Assembly: GCA_004151065.3 (NCBI GenBank)
Contig: NWUY0300103064.1
Span: 1 to 13,350 of the forward strand
Length of the DNA stretch: 13,350 nucleotides
Direction of reading: 5' to 3'
Origin: Larix sibirica
Taxonomy: Eukaryota; Streptophyta; Pinopsida; Pinales; Pinaceae
Shown here: piece after piece, positions 1-10,792 of the stretch
Position numbering within the stretch: the stretch's first letter is position 1
How the letters are laid out: each line of letters opens with the position of its first letter
Position numbers and translations under genes: made by a program
The notes under the pieces: model-generated
Seen by the model: only the letters and a program-made list of their open reading frames with translations
The model's database searches: none
What the model was told of the DNA's origin: nothing

Positions 1-519
1 CTTATGCATGCAGTTATTATGATATGATATAAAGTAAATTTAAAGTCTAAAGAATTCTGAATAACATAACTGCTTAAGTAAAATCTCAACAAAGTCCAAT
101 TCTTGGATATCAGTAGTTCAGGCTATAACAACTTGATGAAACATCTATGTTCTGAAAACCATTCATTTCATCTGGAAACTCCACTAAGAAGAGTTGTTCT
201 TCTTAGCTGAAATGCCCTACTGCTTGAAAGTGAGATCAAGCAGTAGTGTGCAAAGCATTTGCAGTCTCGCCTGGTAACTCTAATGATGGCGTGAACCCTT
301 TCTCTATATGAGGTTTGCAGCACATTGTACATGTTATAATGTGGTGAGATACCTTTGGCGACTCCATTTGAAGATAAAAAGTTTTCCAGTTATAATGTTG
401 TCTTTTATGGAAAGGATATTCAATTTAGGCTTATTTTCTCCTTTGGGCTTCTCAAGTATTTCATGATATCCAAACCCATTCCCTGCTGCGGGTGAATGGA
501 GGAAGCATATTCCAAAGTT
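1..519. other. Left flank, no gene recognised
   Basis: No coding sequence is convincing here. One plus-strand frame is open from 361 to about 490 but shows no domain. The only structure seen is a pair of adjacent inverted repeats near 184-246. Confidence 0.4.
184..246. repeat. Two adjacent short perfect inverted repeats
   Basis: CTAAGAAG and CTTCTTAG (184-206) form 8-bp arms around 7 nt. CTACTGCTTGA and TCAAGCAGTAG (217-246) form 11-bp arms around 8 nt. They could be the relic of a fold-back element or chance in AT-rich DNA. Confidence 0.4.
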
Positions 520-674
520 TCATGGCTAAAATGATTCAGTGAAATTACATGTCAGAGCTTTCACAGAATTTGCCAGAGTTTGATATTTGTTCATGCCAAA
601 GAATGGTTCCAGACAGGTTTTCATGCAGAAGAAATAACCTCATTTGCTAATTTCATAGAGAGATTTACGGATTG

Positions 675-1868
675 ATGACTTCTAGTGATGATGATGATGA
701 GATAGGATCAGAAAATTGTCTTGTGGCTGATATATCCAAATCTGCTTCAAAAGATTCATCAGTAGAGGGAGATTCAGACATGGATGATAGTTGTGATAAA
801 GACTTCCGAAATTCTATGTAGGTTCCCAATGTTGGTTAGAACATGTTATGTAAAGTTAAAGACATTGGTAATGATAACCCTCTTTCTTCACCTTGCTTTT
901 CTTACAAATCATGTGAAATTATTGGTAAAAGCAAAAGCAAGGAAATTTATGAACCCATGAGCAGTCATCCCTGCTTGGATTTTAGAGATGGAGAGAAGCA
1001 GGCAGACTATATAGGTGTTTGTGAATTGAATAGCAAAGAAGCATCAAATTCTGATGTATCCACCATTGAGGGAGAAATTTGGGAGTTTAAAGATGAAGCG
1101 ATGTTGGATCTTCATCCATCATACAATTTCAATCTTGACAAGAAAAATGTCCTCAAGTCATGTCACATAATGAATCTCTTATATGACTCGATGGAATGCC
1201 ATTTCTTCACATGCTTTGAGAGTGACCCTGTGTATGACACTGACACTGACACGGAACCAGATGACAAAGATGATGTATTCACTTGCCTAAACAATATGGC
1301 TGCTGTTCATAGAGGGAAGGATCAAGCTCTGGAATTTCCCAGGCATTGAACAACCAGACAAAAGAGCATCGATTGGGTAAGTTCCACATCCTCTGCATCC
1401 TTTGATATGCTTGCCAATGGATGTAGACTTGCATTGCAAACATCTTCTTGGGGAAACAGACTGCACGAATGTTGAGGAGCTCAACACATAAGCTTTTTCT
1501 TGTGATCTTTTTATGGATGCAACGCAAGTTTGTGAAAATGAAAGGAATCAGATACAAGGGGGGAGGCATCAGTGGCTAATTTTGTTGGACAACATTCCCA
1601 CTATGAAACATACCCATGAAGAATCATATCAACATACAGAAATCCCTGGATGCTAGCCATATCAGCTGAAATGCAACCCAGGGATGAAGTTATTTGTCAA
1701 GTCCTTGTCAATAAGCAGCTTTACATTGATACTCTATTGGATGTTGATAGCCATGAAAAGGAGTGCCAAACTTTGAAGCCAAATGATGTATTCACTTTAA
1801 CAAATTTGCAAAATAACCTCTCCAGTGGCAGAAGGGAGTTTCCATCCTTTCTCAGTGATGATCAGTGA
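675..1868 (+). pseudogene. Decayed coding remnant of an acidic Ser/Asp-rich protein, family not recognised
   Basis: One plus-strand frame runs with protein-like composition from about 675, and perhaps from 520, to 1868. It is broken by TAG at 819 and 837, TGA at 1347 and 1620, and several stops between 1460 and 1540. The clean part at 843-1346 has DTDTDTEPDDKDD near its end. An Asp run (SSDDDDEIGS) lies near 680-710. From 1650 to 1865 the frame is open again (QPRDEVICQVLVNKQLYIDT). Between about 1325 and 1645 a second frame reads better (MDATQVCENERNQIQGG), which suggests two compensating frameshifts. GATTGG|GTAAGT at 1375/1376 could be an old donor. I cannot name the parent gene. It could also be a chance open stretch in part, but the length and acidic composition argue for a dead gene. 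Confidence 0.4.
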
Positions 1869-4800
1869 TTGGATGCAATATAGACAGCCATGACATCTAA
1901 TTTTCTTGCCATCCACTGCTTCAGTGTTGGAGGGTATGTTCACCCCATTCATGCTTGGATGGAATCGGTGTGCAGGAATATAAACCAGCGAAGGTATTAT
2001 TCAAAGGTACATGGATTGATCAAAACTCAACCTTGATTGGCAGAGGCAGAATGAGTGAAAGACCAGCTAAGTGTTGAAAACAACTCAATTTCCTTATTTT
2101 GGTTTATAATCAAACAGAAGGGAAATATTGATGGTTCCAGTTAGACACCTTTCTGGTTGCACTGGGTATTAGACCATACCTAACACCTGATGATTTCTTT
2201 TGAATCGTGATAGGATAGGTACATATAAATAAGTTCATTATGAACATTAATTTCAAGAATTTTGTTCTCATATCTATATGGTTGCTAATACCATGATTAG
2301 ACATCATTCAGAATAGCGACAATTTTCATGGAAATTTTAGTTGCAGGACCAGATTTTGGATTTCAGTTGTGGATATTTAGCTTTGAGATTCTGAGGTTCC
2401 CTTGCACCTCACAAAGGAGTGCAGTCCCATATGGAGCCACTATTACCACATAAAATGACATTCAAAATTTCTCAAATTTGGTGGCATTCAAAGGATCTTC
2501 CCAGGGTTGAAGTGGACAATGCACTGATTGATGTCCTTGGATGGCATTTTAGGAATACGATATGATCCTCCATAGGGTAGTAAGCCTATGCCTTTCAAGT
2601 AAGCAATCACACCACACAGCAGAGCAACAACATGCGTTTCAAGTTTGAAGGAACATGCATTTGGAGTTTTGAACCATGAAGACACAGCTCAACGGAGTTC
2701 AGGCGATTTGAAGAGGATCATCACAAATGGTAGAGCAAAGATGAAGGATCCAAAGATGTGTCAGCATATTCAAAACAGCTCAAAGGGGACTTAAAGCCAT
2801 TGAAACCCAGATTTTGTGGATACATCCTCAAAGTATGGGCATTTAAGGATGACCTAGATTAATAAGATTTGTTTTAAGGGGACAATTAATGGCTTTTCTT
2901 TAATACTATAGCCATGGTATGAATATCATCTCTGACATATCAAAAGCCCATATTTTATGGGTAAATTTGGTTCAAGCACTAATGGCATAGATGATTGAAG
3001 CCATGTTTTAAAGAGTGATAAGGATAATTGCTTCTATGCTGGGCTCGAGTTGGTCATCCACATAGTGATGGAGTTAGAAGGGCGCTTTCCCCAAGACTAA
3101 ACCTAAAGTCTGATCAGATGGTAAAAGACAGTTTGGACTTCAAGACAGACCCAGAAATGGTTACAGAGAAACCATTTTATCATTAATGATCCTTTTTTGA
3201 TGGTTATAGTTATGGAGTGATCATCTTTGAGCTTGTCAAAGATGATAAATATATGTTTATAACGAAACAGTATGGCGGGGTGCAAAGTCTCCAAAAGGAT
3301 GGAATCTTTGGGGGTCGGTTCTCCTGGCAAGTACTATTAAGAATGTTTTGGAATATAATATCTACAGCTGTGTCTTCATTTATTTCTTTCTTTGTAAATT
3401 GAAGTCTTGTATTGATGCTGTAATCTGTGAATGTGTCACTGATTGATTGGTCTCTATGGTCCACGTGGATTTTTTATTCATCCTTTGGGTGTTTGAGGCT
3501 GACATGAGCAGAACATGCCACCCATATGTTGGCCCCCTGTTGTTCATTGCAAACTGAAGGTCAGATCTTCCACTATCAAACTCTTCTAAATTTAAAGCTT
3601 TGATCGATTGTTATATCGGATTCTTCTCATTTATGTGATTCATTAACAATTCATACTTGTGAATGAGGATTTATTCACTCATTCAGAATACTGTCATCCA
3701 GCATTAATATATGAGTTGGGTTGATCTATCTATTAAGATTCATCGAAAGTGCTATGCCCTTTTAGGTATCTCCATCATTCAGCTTCAGACCCATGTATCT
3801 TGTTATGAGTCTACTCCTTGACCCAATGGACAGGCACCAGCCTTGTTGATTCAGCCACCTAGTCTTAATGATCTATCTTATAGAGATCCTGCTGTGTGAT
3901 CTATCTTTTGTAGTTGAGCTTCTCTGACAGGTCTGTGACTCTGTTGCAGTGACATTAAGGATTACACCCGTTGAACTGGAAAAGAACCAGCCTAAAGTGA
4001 GATGAATGCCGCTGTGGTGAAAGTGGATAGCTTCCTAAGTACCACCAGGTTTTCCCTAATTGATATCAAGGACTTAAATATTTCAAGTGCAGGTTTGGAT
4101 GGTGACAATGGTGACTAGAAAAAGAGTACAAACTAATCTCTAAAGAGGAACTATACCTACCAACCCAAAGATGCAAGGCTAACCACAAACCTTATATGCC
4201 ATGTGATTAAATTGCATCGTCTTGTTATGGCAGTTGATCACATTAAAAGAGATTAGTTCCTGGGCAAGCAAGTGTCCAAGGAATTCATTATTGTAATACA
4301 GAATTTCACCAGAAGCATATCACTATAATTTGCTCTGATCTTAAACAGCAGCTCAATTGAATTTTAAATTCAAGACAAGAAGTTCTCTTACAACAAATTA
4401 ACATCAACCAGAACTGTGAACCTGAATGAAGACTGTCCCACTACGCAGAGATCTACTAATTGAAATTTAGAAAATACAGCTTAATATACTGCCACAGAAA
4501 AGTAAATAGATACCACTCTCCAACTCAAGCACCATGTGGATTATCTTACAAGCAGTACAAGATGCCACTAAAAGAGCCAAAACTCAAATGAGAATATATT
4601 TGTACTCATACTGAGCTTCCTCCACCATGGCTGTTGGAAATACTGAAATGTTCGAATCATTTATAATTAGAAATTCAAGACTTCAAAATATAGATGCCGG
4701 TGCCAGTCACATCAAGATTATAACAATCTCTTCTGGAAGGCTTGAAGCTGTACCTTTCAGTTGTTTATGTCTAGGCACCAGCACTCTAGAAGGGAAAAGA

Positions 4801-5912
4801 ACTTGGTAGCAAATCGTTTTCTGCAGTTTACCTTATGCTTCTCTAATATCAATTATTCTGTTATCACATTACATGGTTCATTTAGAAATGGAGACACTGA
4901 AACTCACAATAATTCTTTTCTAAGGGCATATTTTTTATATAACTGCATCAATGCATACCAAGAATACTTTTAAACAATACCTTACATGAATGATCATCAC
5001 AAACAGTTGAATCTGTTCAGTTGTCAACTGAGAGTTAGAAAAATTATAGCACTTTGCATCAACATCCTTCAGCCTACTTTTGTAGCTGGAATCACCAAGT
5101 CTTGTGATTTTCTTTTGTACATAAAAAATTTAAAACCTTAAGCATGCCTCAACAACAAAGCATTTACCACTAATGAATCAATGTAACAAATCAGAGGAAC
5201 CCTGAGTCTGTCTGGAGTTGGGAAAGGCAATAATAGCCAAGCACAATAGCATCTCTGTAGAATAAATATTTGCCGGTTGAACAAGCCAGCAATCTCAAGA
5301 AGTATGGTTTTGCCACTACTATATATGAGGAATTACAAAACAAGAAAGGACGAGAGGAGGCTCAATGACACAAACCAATTGGTGTGTCTACATCGAAGAG
5401 GACCAGAAACTGTTAAAGATTGCTTTATAGTACAGGTGACCTTTATCTTTGCAAGAAAAACTAACTGAATATGCAATTAAAATGGCTGGCTGAAACTGTA
5501 AACCTCATTTAATTAGATAAGCCCGTGATCATTCTGAAAATTTCACAATTTCAGCAGTTTGTAATTCAGCTCTGCAAAGATAATTGTGAAGCAATTCAAG
5601 ATGTTTTATCTTCACTTTGAAGAAACTGACTTAGCAAAGAGAAACAGGAATTCCCCAGGCAAAATGTCCTCTTAGCAATTTCTATATTCCTTGAAAATTG
5701 CACCTTTGAGACAAAAGTAGTATCAATATGTATTATCCAGTGAATTTAAGGAAGGTGTAACTCAACTTCCAGGAAAGTCTTTTCTTTTCCACGTGCTTTA
5801 ACAGGATCCACAGGAAGAGCATTTATGCTGAAGTGATGCAATGGGTGTGACACTCTAGTTGTTAGCATTCTTTAACAAATTACTTGTGTTCTTTGTTGCA
5901 TGCCTTTAGTTC
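1869..5912. other. Long stretch without an intact gene; includes the 3' flank of the ELM2-SANT gene
   Basis: No open stretch here exceeds 85 codons and, apart from the possible kinase scrap near 3.2 kb, none shows a recognisable domain. The right end, adjoining the stop at 5913, must contain the 3' untranslated region of the minus-strand gene. I noticed no canonical AATAAA on the minus strand within about 0.9 kb downstream of the stop; plant signals are often degenerate. No terminal repeats, target duplications or retroelement motifs were recognised. Old unrecognisable transposon debris is likely. Confidence 0.5.
3199..3402 (+). pseudogene. Possible receptor-like kinase fragment
   Basis: Bases 3199-3237 translate to DGYSYGVIIFELV, which closely resembles kinase subdomain IX in plant receptor-like kinases (D-x-YS-F/Y-GV-xx-x-EL). 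The frame stays open to 3402, but the downstream residues no longer resemble a kinase. Upstream, only vague echoes of subdomains VII-VIII are visible, in broken frames around 3085-3180. There is no catalytic loop. If real, it is a short dead remnant. A 13-residue match may also be chance. Confidence 0.25.
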
Positions 5913-8297
5913 CTAGTTCCCTACCTCAGAAACCAATATTCCTGTAACCACATCTTCCCTATCCTCCAGCCCCAAACTTTCTGAGTATAAGCCTCCCTTT
6001 GGGACCTTCATGACAGCATGGGTTCTTCTCCTTTTCTTATGACTGCACCGAGATTTATGACCAAACTGAGAATCATTATTTCCTTCTCCTTCCACAGACT
6101 CCATGCTTGTATCAACTATAGTAATGTCATTATTATCTGAACTAAAGCCCTTGAGCAAACAGGTAGGCTCATCTGTGAACTGCCTGGAGATGGATTTGGC
6201 ATGAGAATTGTCAGAGTTGACAGTACTCTTGCCACCCTTTCTTCGTCTGATAGTGTAGAAACCAGACGCAAAAGCTTCCAGTGCCTTTACAGTCAAAGGT
6301 CGAGTCCTAGTACTTTGCCTGCGCCCTTCTGCTTGAAATTCCTGTACAATATTTTCTTGTGTCTCATGAGGATGGCCATCATCTGAAATGGGAGCTGCCG
6401 ATTGTGTTTGTTCTGAACCACTGAGCTGCACTTGAGGATGCCTGGGGTTTTTATCAAACAGAAAAATTTCAGAATTTGCACCTTCCACTAGAGGGTCGTT
6501 TCCCAGTGATTGTGCTGGTTTTGAATCATCAGGCTGTTCTTGGCAATGCCTCAAAACTTGCTCAGACTCAGAATTTTGTTGAGATTTCCTAGTGTCTACG
6601 TATGGACCTGAACTTAAGGATTGCACATGTCCAGAATGAGTTGGTGTCTCTCGAGGACATGCAGGATCATGTTCAGAGATAAAAAATTCTTTTGATTTTG
6701 GAGATTCCAGGAATGAAGTGCTTGAAACTGGAAAAGAATTGAGCATCACACTTTCTGAGTTATCTTGAGAAGAGGTTAAAGCATGTACAGCCTGTGGTTT
6801 GAATTTACATAACCTAGAATATAGTGCATTATTGCTAGTCCTATTGAAAGAAAACCAATTTCTGCTTATGAGGGTAGAAAGATCTTTCTCGCTATTCTCT
6901 TGGTCAGCTTGACTTAGAGCTGCTATGCATGAGCTTTTTTCGGCTGTGCTAGATCCTACAACAGACAGAGGATTTTCTTCCTTGTCTTTAGACTTGACTA
7001 TAAGGCTAGGTGCAAGTGCAGCTACTCCATGCTCTTTTGTATCACTAGATTCTATCAGCCCACAATCTCTTGTTTCACTTTCATCATTATTAAATAAGCT
7101 CAATGTCCTTTCTTTTGAGAGAGAGGACAAACTATTGCACAAAACAGGGGCCTCTCCACATGAAATTACATCATTAACCACTGGAGAGTTTGGATCTGAT
7201 TGACCATGGTTACATTCTTGTTGATTAAGCTCCCAAGTTCTACCTCTACCACCAACTAATGAATTAACTATACCTTCTTTCGAAATGGGTGGTGAGGGAA
7301 CAATCTGCAACATTAGAGTATTGCTGAAATAATTACTTTCCTCAGATTGTAATGATGGAAGATCACTTCCTTGTGATGGTGATGCTGTGCATATCCTCTC
7401 AACTTCCCCAAAGCTCTTGTTGCTGATTGCAGCTGGGTCAGTCTTAGCTGGATAGGCATTTAGTGGATCCTCAACAACTGAAGGTTCACAAGTTTTAGCC
7501 ACGTTACTCAGCAGCAACTCTGAGTTCAAATCTTCTGTTTCTGCAGAATCACTTTGAAGACAAGATGCTAGGTCTTCTGCAGGCAATGTTCTGCTCTCCC
7601 AAAAACGAGCAGGCTCTTCTCCTTGTGATACCAAACTGGTATCAACTACGGTGAATGCATATGAATCGAGATTTCTTGTGCAATATCTTGGTCGAAGATA
7701 GCAAGGGGGATCTCGCAAGCGATCATTTTGTTCCTCTAGAATCTCACCAGTCCAGTGCCATTCTGGCTTCACTTTACTTCCTGTCATGTCACCTGTTTCT
7801 AGCTGTGGAGGATCAAGCAGCCTTGGCTCTGAGACTATCCTATTCAAAACCTCACTCACAGAATCAAAGTAATGAACCCCTTTCACTAAAGTTCTGGAAA
7901 ACTTTTGCACACCAGGGATGAGGAAAACTAGCGAATGTCTAGACCCTGATGTTGCCTGATCCTCAGGTTGCTGAGAATGCCATCCTCTAGCCAGAAGTCG
8001 AGGCCACACTGCTTCCCAAAACAAGTCATTTGCCCGTGCCTTGCTAAGCCGGTAATCTCCGGTCAAGAATTTGACAATCTCATCAGTAGAAAGAGAAGAG
8101 CATGCTCTACCCATAGGAATTTCACGAGCAGACACCACATGGTTAGTCTTCATGGGATCCATAAGAGCTGCTGTCAGATCATGGTTGCCTTTACCAATTC
8201 CAACTGCTTGAACCAGCATGTTTAGCCCTGCTAATGTTTTCAGCTCCGTTACAAACTCTTCAATAGATATTCTCCCTTCATTGAAGCTCTTCATAGC
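5913..8297 (-). CDS. ELM2-SANT chromatin protein, last coding exon (residues about 358-1151)
   Basis: This is the large 3' coding exon of the plant ELM2-SANT gene, 2385 bp long and ending at a stop at 5915-5913. It starts at 8297, directly after the acceptor TTTCTTAACAG, so its first codons are GCT ATG AAG. The ATG at 8294 is therefore internal and not the start. Numbering from the ATG at 9833, a plant-specific conserved block spans about residues 358-517. It includes AVGIGKG (388-394), DEIVKFLTGDYRLSKARAND (429-448), LFWEAVWPRLLARGWHS (449-465), HSLVFLIPGV (478-487) and HYFDSVSEVL (499-508). I believe this is the region called DUF7650. FTVVDTSL follows at 572-579. Residues 590-1010 are Ser/Glu-rich, poorly conserved and probably disordered. 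The C-terminus has RRQSTRTRPLTVKALEAF (1016-1033) and a basic HKKRRR stretch (about 1110-1115) that could be a nuclear localisation signal. The family match is from memory of conserved motifs; no search was run. Confidence 0.9.
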   Translation of the reverse strand, partial: AMKSFNEGRISIEEFVTELKTLAGLNMLVQAVGIGKGNHDLTAALMDPMKTNHVVSAREIPMGRACSSLSTDEIVKFLTGDYRLSKARANDLFWEAVWPRLLARGWHSQQPEDQATSGSRHSLVFLIPGVQKFSRTLVKGVHYFDSVSEVLNRIVSEPRLLDPPQLETGDMTGSKVKPEWHWTGEILEEQNDRLRDPPCYLRPRYCTRNLDSYAFTVVDTSLVSQGEEPARFWESRTLPAEDLASCLQSDSAETEDLNSELLLSNVAKTCEPSVVEDPLNAYPAKTDPAAISNKSFGEVERICTASPSQGSDLPSLQSEESNYFSNTLMLQIVPSPPISKEGIVNSLVGGRGRTWELNQQECNHGQSDPNSPVVNDVISCGEAPVLCNSLSSLSKERTLSLFNNDESETRDCGLIESSDTKEHGVAALAPSLIVKSKDKEENPLSVVGSSTAEKSSCIAALSQADQENSEKDLSTLISRNWFSFNRTSNNALYSRLCKFKPQAVHALTSSQDNSESVMLNSFPVSSTSFLESPKSKEFFISEHDPACPRETPTHSGHVQSLSSGPYVDTRKSQQNSESEQVLRHCQEQPDDSKPAQSLGNDPLVEGANSEIFLFDKNPRHPQVQLSGSEQTQSAAPISDDGHPHETQENIVQEFQAEGRRQSTRTRPLTVKALEAFASGFYTIRRRKGGKSTVNSDNSHAKSISRQFTDEPTCLLKGFSSDNNDITIVDTSMESVEGEGNNDSQFGHKSRCSHKKRRRTHAVMKVPKGGLYSESLGLEDREDVVTGILVSEVGN
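6369..6695 (-). repeat. Degenerate tandem repeat of about 35 residues inside the ELM2-SANT protein
   Basis: Residues about 892-1000 can be aligned as three decayed copies of one unit. They begin near SKEFFISEHDPACPRE (892), NSESEQVLRHCQEQPDD (932) and NSEIFLFDKNPRHPQVQ (965). Each has a QS pair (HVQSL, PAQSL, QTQSA) at the same distance from the charged Pro/His segment. The copies differ at most positions, so the duplication would be old. The match was made by eye and could be overstated in this low-complexity region. Confidence 0.45.
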
Positions 8298-8762
8298 CTG
8301 TTAAGAAACATGAAGGTTAACCACAGCATTAAAATGTTTAATTTGAAATTCAGTATCAAATGAAATCCAAAACCAGTGCTGTAATAACGTCCATATACAT
8401 AGACTGGTATCAATTTGATGCATTTCATATGTTGCAACATTCTGTGGTGATAAAATTCTCTTGTATAGTTTTCCTTAAATTACATTATTATCTAGAAGAG
8501 GTCAAATTTCCCTACATAATCATGTTTAATAACAACAGCTAAATCTACAACCATTGACAATAGAAGCTGCAATGTATGAATTTGAATTCGCTTAAAGGTA
8601 TGCCTAGACATGTTTATCAGGTTTCAATTTCCTGTAATCAAAACTGTGTTGACTGTTGCATATACATTCAGAACTTTCCCAGAAACATTGCAGTGGACTG
8701 AATGTTTTGTGATTCACTGTTCTAGTGCAACTAGAAACCACATTTCTCCATTTAAGACTTAC
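8298..8762 (-). other. Phase-0 GT-AG intron of the ELM2-SANT gene
   Basis: This is a 465-bp intron. The donor reads CCGGAT|GTAAGT and the acceptor TTTCTTAACAG|GCTATG on the minus strand. Removing it joins LPD to AMKSFNEGRISIEEF without changing frame, and the joined protein stays colinear with the family pattern. Short open stretches on both strands inside it look like chance. Confidence 0.9.
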
Positions 8763-9833
8763 ATCCGGAAGCTTATCCTTCAAATGCTCAGGTACATGAG
8801 GAAGTAAGCGTATTGACAACTCTTGTTGACGCCATCCTGAGAAAATACGCTGTTTTTGGAAGCATTTTCTGCTTCTAATCTTTCTAGATTCTGCCCACCT
8901 GTAATAGGACTCTGTCCCATAAAACTTGCCATAATAGTAAGATAGGATATCCTTCATTTTTTTTGTCTCCATGAAACTTCTCACTGGTATAAAGTTTTTT
9001 CCAAAAATGTAGAGTGCCAGAAGGAATACTTCCTCCTCAATCTCTGTCCAGGGTTCACTTGGCCTACCAGGAACTATAATGAATTGCCTTGAAGTCAAAT
9101 CTTGCTTTGTATGCTCATTATGAACATTAGGCTCAGTTCTCTGTTTAATTGGTTTCGACGTCTCCACCTTTGCCTTCTTGACTTTCTTCCAAACTCCCTT
9201 GCCCCTTCTCCTTCGCCTCCCTCTGCCAGAGGAAACTGCATCAGGCAGACTATTAGCTGCATTTACAGAGTCTATACATATGCTCTCTTGCTCTCCTTTT
9301 TTTCTTGAAATTTCTCCTTTCATATCTGCCATGGAAGAATCCTCATAATCCTGTGGAAGGTGGATAGTGTCACTAAAGCCGTGCTCATGGATGCATCTCT
9401 TATCCGGAAATTCAAGTAAATCCAGCTGACAAGGCTTGCTTTCCAATTTTGCCACTGAAAATATTGTGGCCTTTACACCAAATGCGCTCTCCAAAGATGA
9501 CCCATTACCATAGTCCATCTTGGACTCTATCAGATCAAGTTTGGGAGAAAAGAATGGTATCTGCATTATTGGCACAGGTAATCCTACTGCAAACAGTTCC
9601 TCGTTATCCTCATCCTCTTTTTCCTCTATATTCATGTTTCCACTTCTATCCTGCTTGTAGTGATCCTTATGCGGGTCAAAAGGAGGTACTTCAGCTTGAT
9701 ATTGATCTCCAATTCGGGGGAAAATTTGTGGAATATCGGAGTTATCATCACAAGGAGAGCCCCAAGACGGGATCACCAGTTGGTCCTCTATCTTCCCAAT
9801 TTCATCACCATTTTCGAGTACAAGAGGCTGCAT
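8763..9833 (-). CDS. ELM2-SANT chromatin protein, N-terminal coding exon (residues 1-357)
   Basis: This exon encodes the ELM2 and SANT parts of a nuclear co-repressor-type protein. In animals, ELM2-SANT pairs (MTA, CoREST, MIER, RERE) recruit class I histone deacetylases. The plant family is thought to act with RPD3-type deacetylases, so a histone-deacetylation role here is inferred. The ELM2 signature IGDQYQAEVPPF lies at residues 41-52, with ELFAVGLPVPIM at 79-90. A strongly basic stretch at 203-223 (GRGRRRRR followed by KKVKKAK) looks like a nuclear localisation signal. The SANT domain spans about 259-306, from EPWTEIEEEVFLLALYIFG to SYYYGKFY. The family motif SRKCFQKQRIFSGWRQQEL follows at 321-339. 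The exon ends with LPD at 8763, before the strong donor GTAAGT (8762-8757), and is in phase 0 with the next exon. The stretch is open back to 9917, but only from TTG. The sole in-frame ATG in it is at 9833, with A at -3. A longer N-terminus through an upstream exon is possible. Confidence 0.85.
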
Positions 9834-9883
9834 ATTGCCAATCTTTAAAGTTTGACAGGCGTGAAAAATGTGATCTCTTGAAC

Positions 9884-10792
9884 CTGCAGCTCTGGACAAG
9901 CAAGCAATTAATGACAAAATTTGTAAGCATTATTGACAAAAGCAAGAAAAATAAACTTTATATTATTAGAAATTCAACAGGCCTTCAATCGGAACATCAT
10001 TTTCTATGACTACAGATGCTTCAAATCTGGCAAGCTAAGATTCCAGTGCAGAACTATGTTTTAATTAGAAATTGAGTTGCATCTACTGAATATTTTTGCT
10101 CAATATTAACGGCATAAAAAGCAAATCTAAAACCTTGGAAAGTAGTGCAAGCTTGCCAGTAATCTATCACACATTAATGATGATCGGGAGAATGACAATG
10201 TTAAGGATAAATCCACTTCTGATATCAGTGACCAAATTAGATGATCTTATGAGCAGAGCAAGAGCATGTTTTACTGAACTCGACTTTCCACTCAAGAGCT
10301 GTAAACTGTATAGTTCATAGGGCAGAATTCTTTGGTTAAATGAATACAAAAGAAATATAAAATCATATGAAAGAGAAAATAGACATCTTGAAAAAAGAGT
10401 CAGCATGAAAACATCGAGTAAGAAAGGAAAGCAAGATGTGCTGGAAAAGGGATACGAGAGATATTTAGAATCTGTAAGAGTAAATTAAAAATCACATATT
10501 TCTATTGTTCACCACTTTGATAAAGATAAGAAAAGATCATTTTATTAATGTTCACAAATGACCAAAAAATAGACCAGTGGAACTAGAAAATACAGCCAGT
10601 CAATATCAACTGTAGGAGTGCCAAGATCACTTCTAAATGCTAAAAGATGAAAAGATAGAACTGAAAGTACAATAAAAGAAAAGAACATGAAAGAGGGTGA
10701 ACCAATAAGGTAAACCCTAGAAAGAGAGGAAACACTACTCAATATCAGAGATAGAGATGGAGGCAGAAGTAGAAGAGAGAGTATAGACATAC
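9884..10792 (-). other. Probable leader intron of the ELM2-SANT gene
   Basis: The stretch has no convincing coding sequence. On the minus strand a good donor, GATGATGACAG|GTATGTC, lies at 10793/10792. Two acceptors lie 8 nt apart, CTTGTCCAG ending at 9892 and GAGCTGCAG ending at 9884. The 5' part of the intron is CT-rich, as plant leader introns often are. An in-frame TAA at 9932-9930 shows that the coding frame cannot run further upstream unspliced. Other donors (for example near 10970 and 11205) cannot be excluded without transcript data. Confidence 0.5.
10712..10720. promoter_or_regulatory. Telo-box-like AAACCCTAG
   Basis: The plus strand reads AAACCCTAG, which is CTAGGGTTT in the direction of the gene. 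This resembles the telo-box found near the 5' ends of many plant housekeeping and nuclear-protein genes. It lies just inside the proposed leader intron within a CT-rich tract. A related AAACCCTGA lies near 10824. The motif is short, so function is only suggested. Confidence 0.3.

Noticed and set aside
1279-1569. A 96-codon minus-strand ORF
   Set aside because: It is antisense to the plus-strand pseudogene, whose composition is more protein-like, and it has no domain.
4002-4118. A small plus-strand ORF of 38 codons (starts MNAAVVKVDSF) after a TTGCAG tract
   Set aside because: It is protein-like in composition but too short, with no motif or neighbouring exon to support it.
6925-8225. Plus-strand ORFs of 85-92 codons within the large exon
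   Set aside because: They are antisense shadows of the ELM2-SANT coding exon with no recognisable motif.
8604-9917. A 437-codon minus-strand ORF taken as a complete protein
   Set aside because: It begins at TTG, and its last 53 codons lie beyond a strong GTAAGT donor at 8762, inside the intron. Only 9833-8763, plus a possible short upstream part, is coding.
9449-10009. A 186-codon plus-strand ORF
   Set aside because: It lies antisense to the conserved ELM2 exon and the leader intron and shows no domain of its own.
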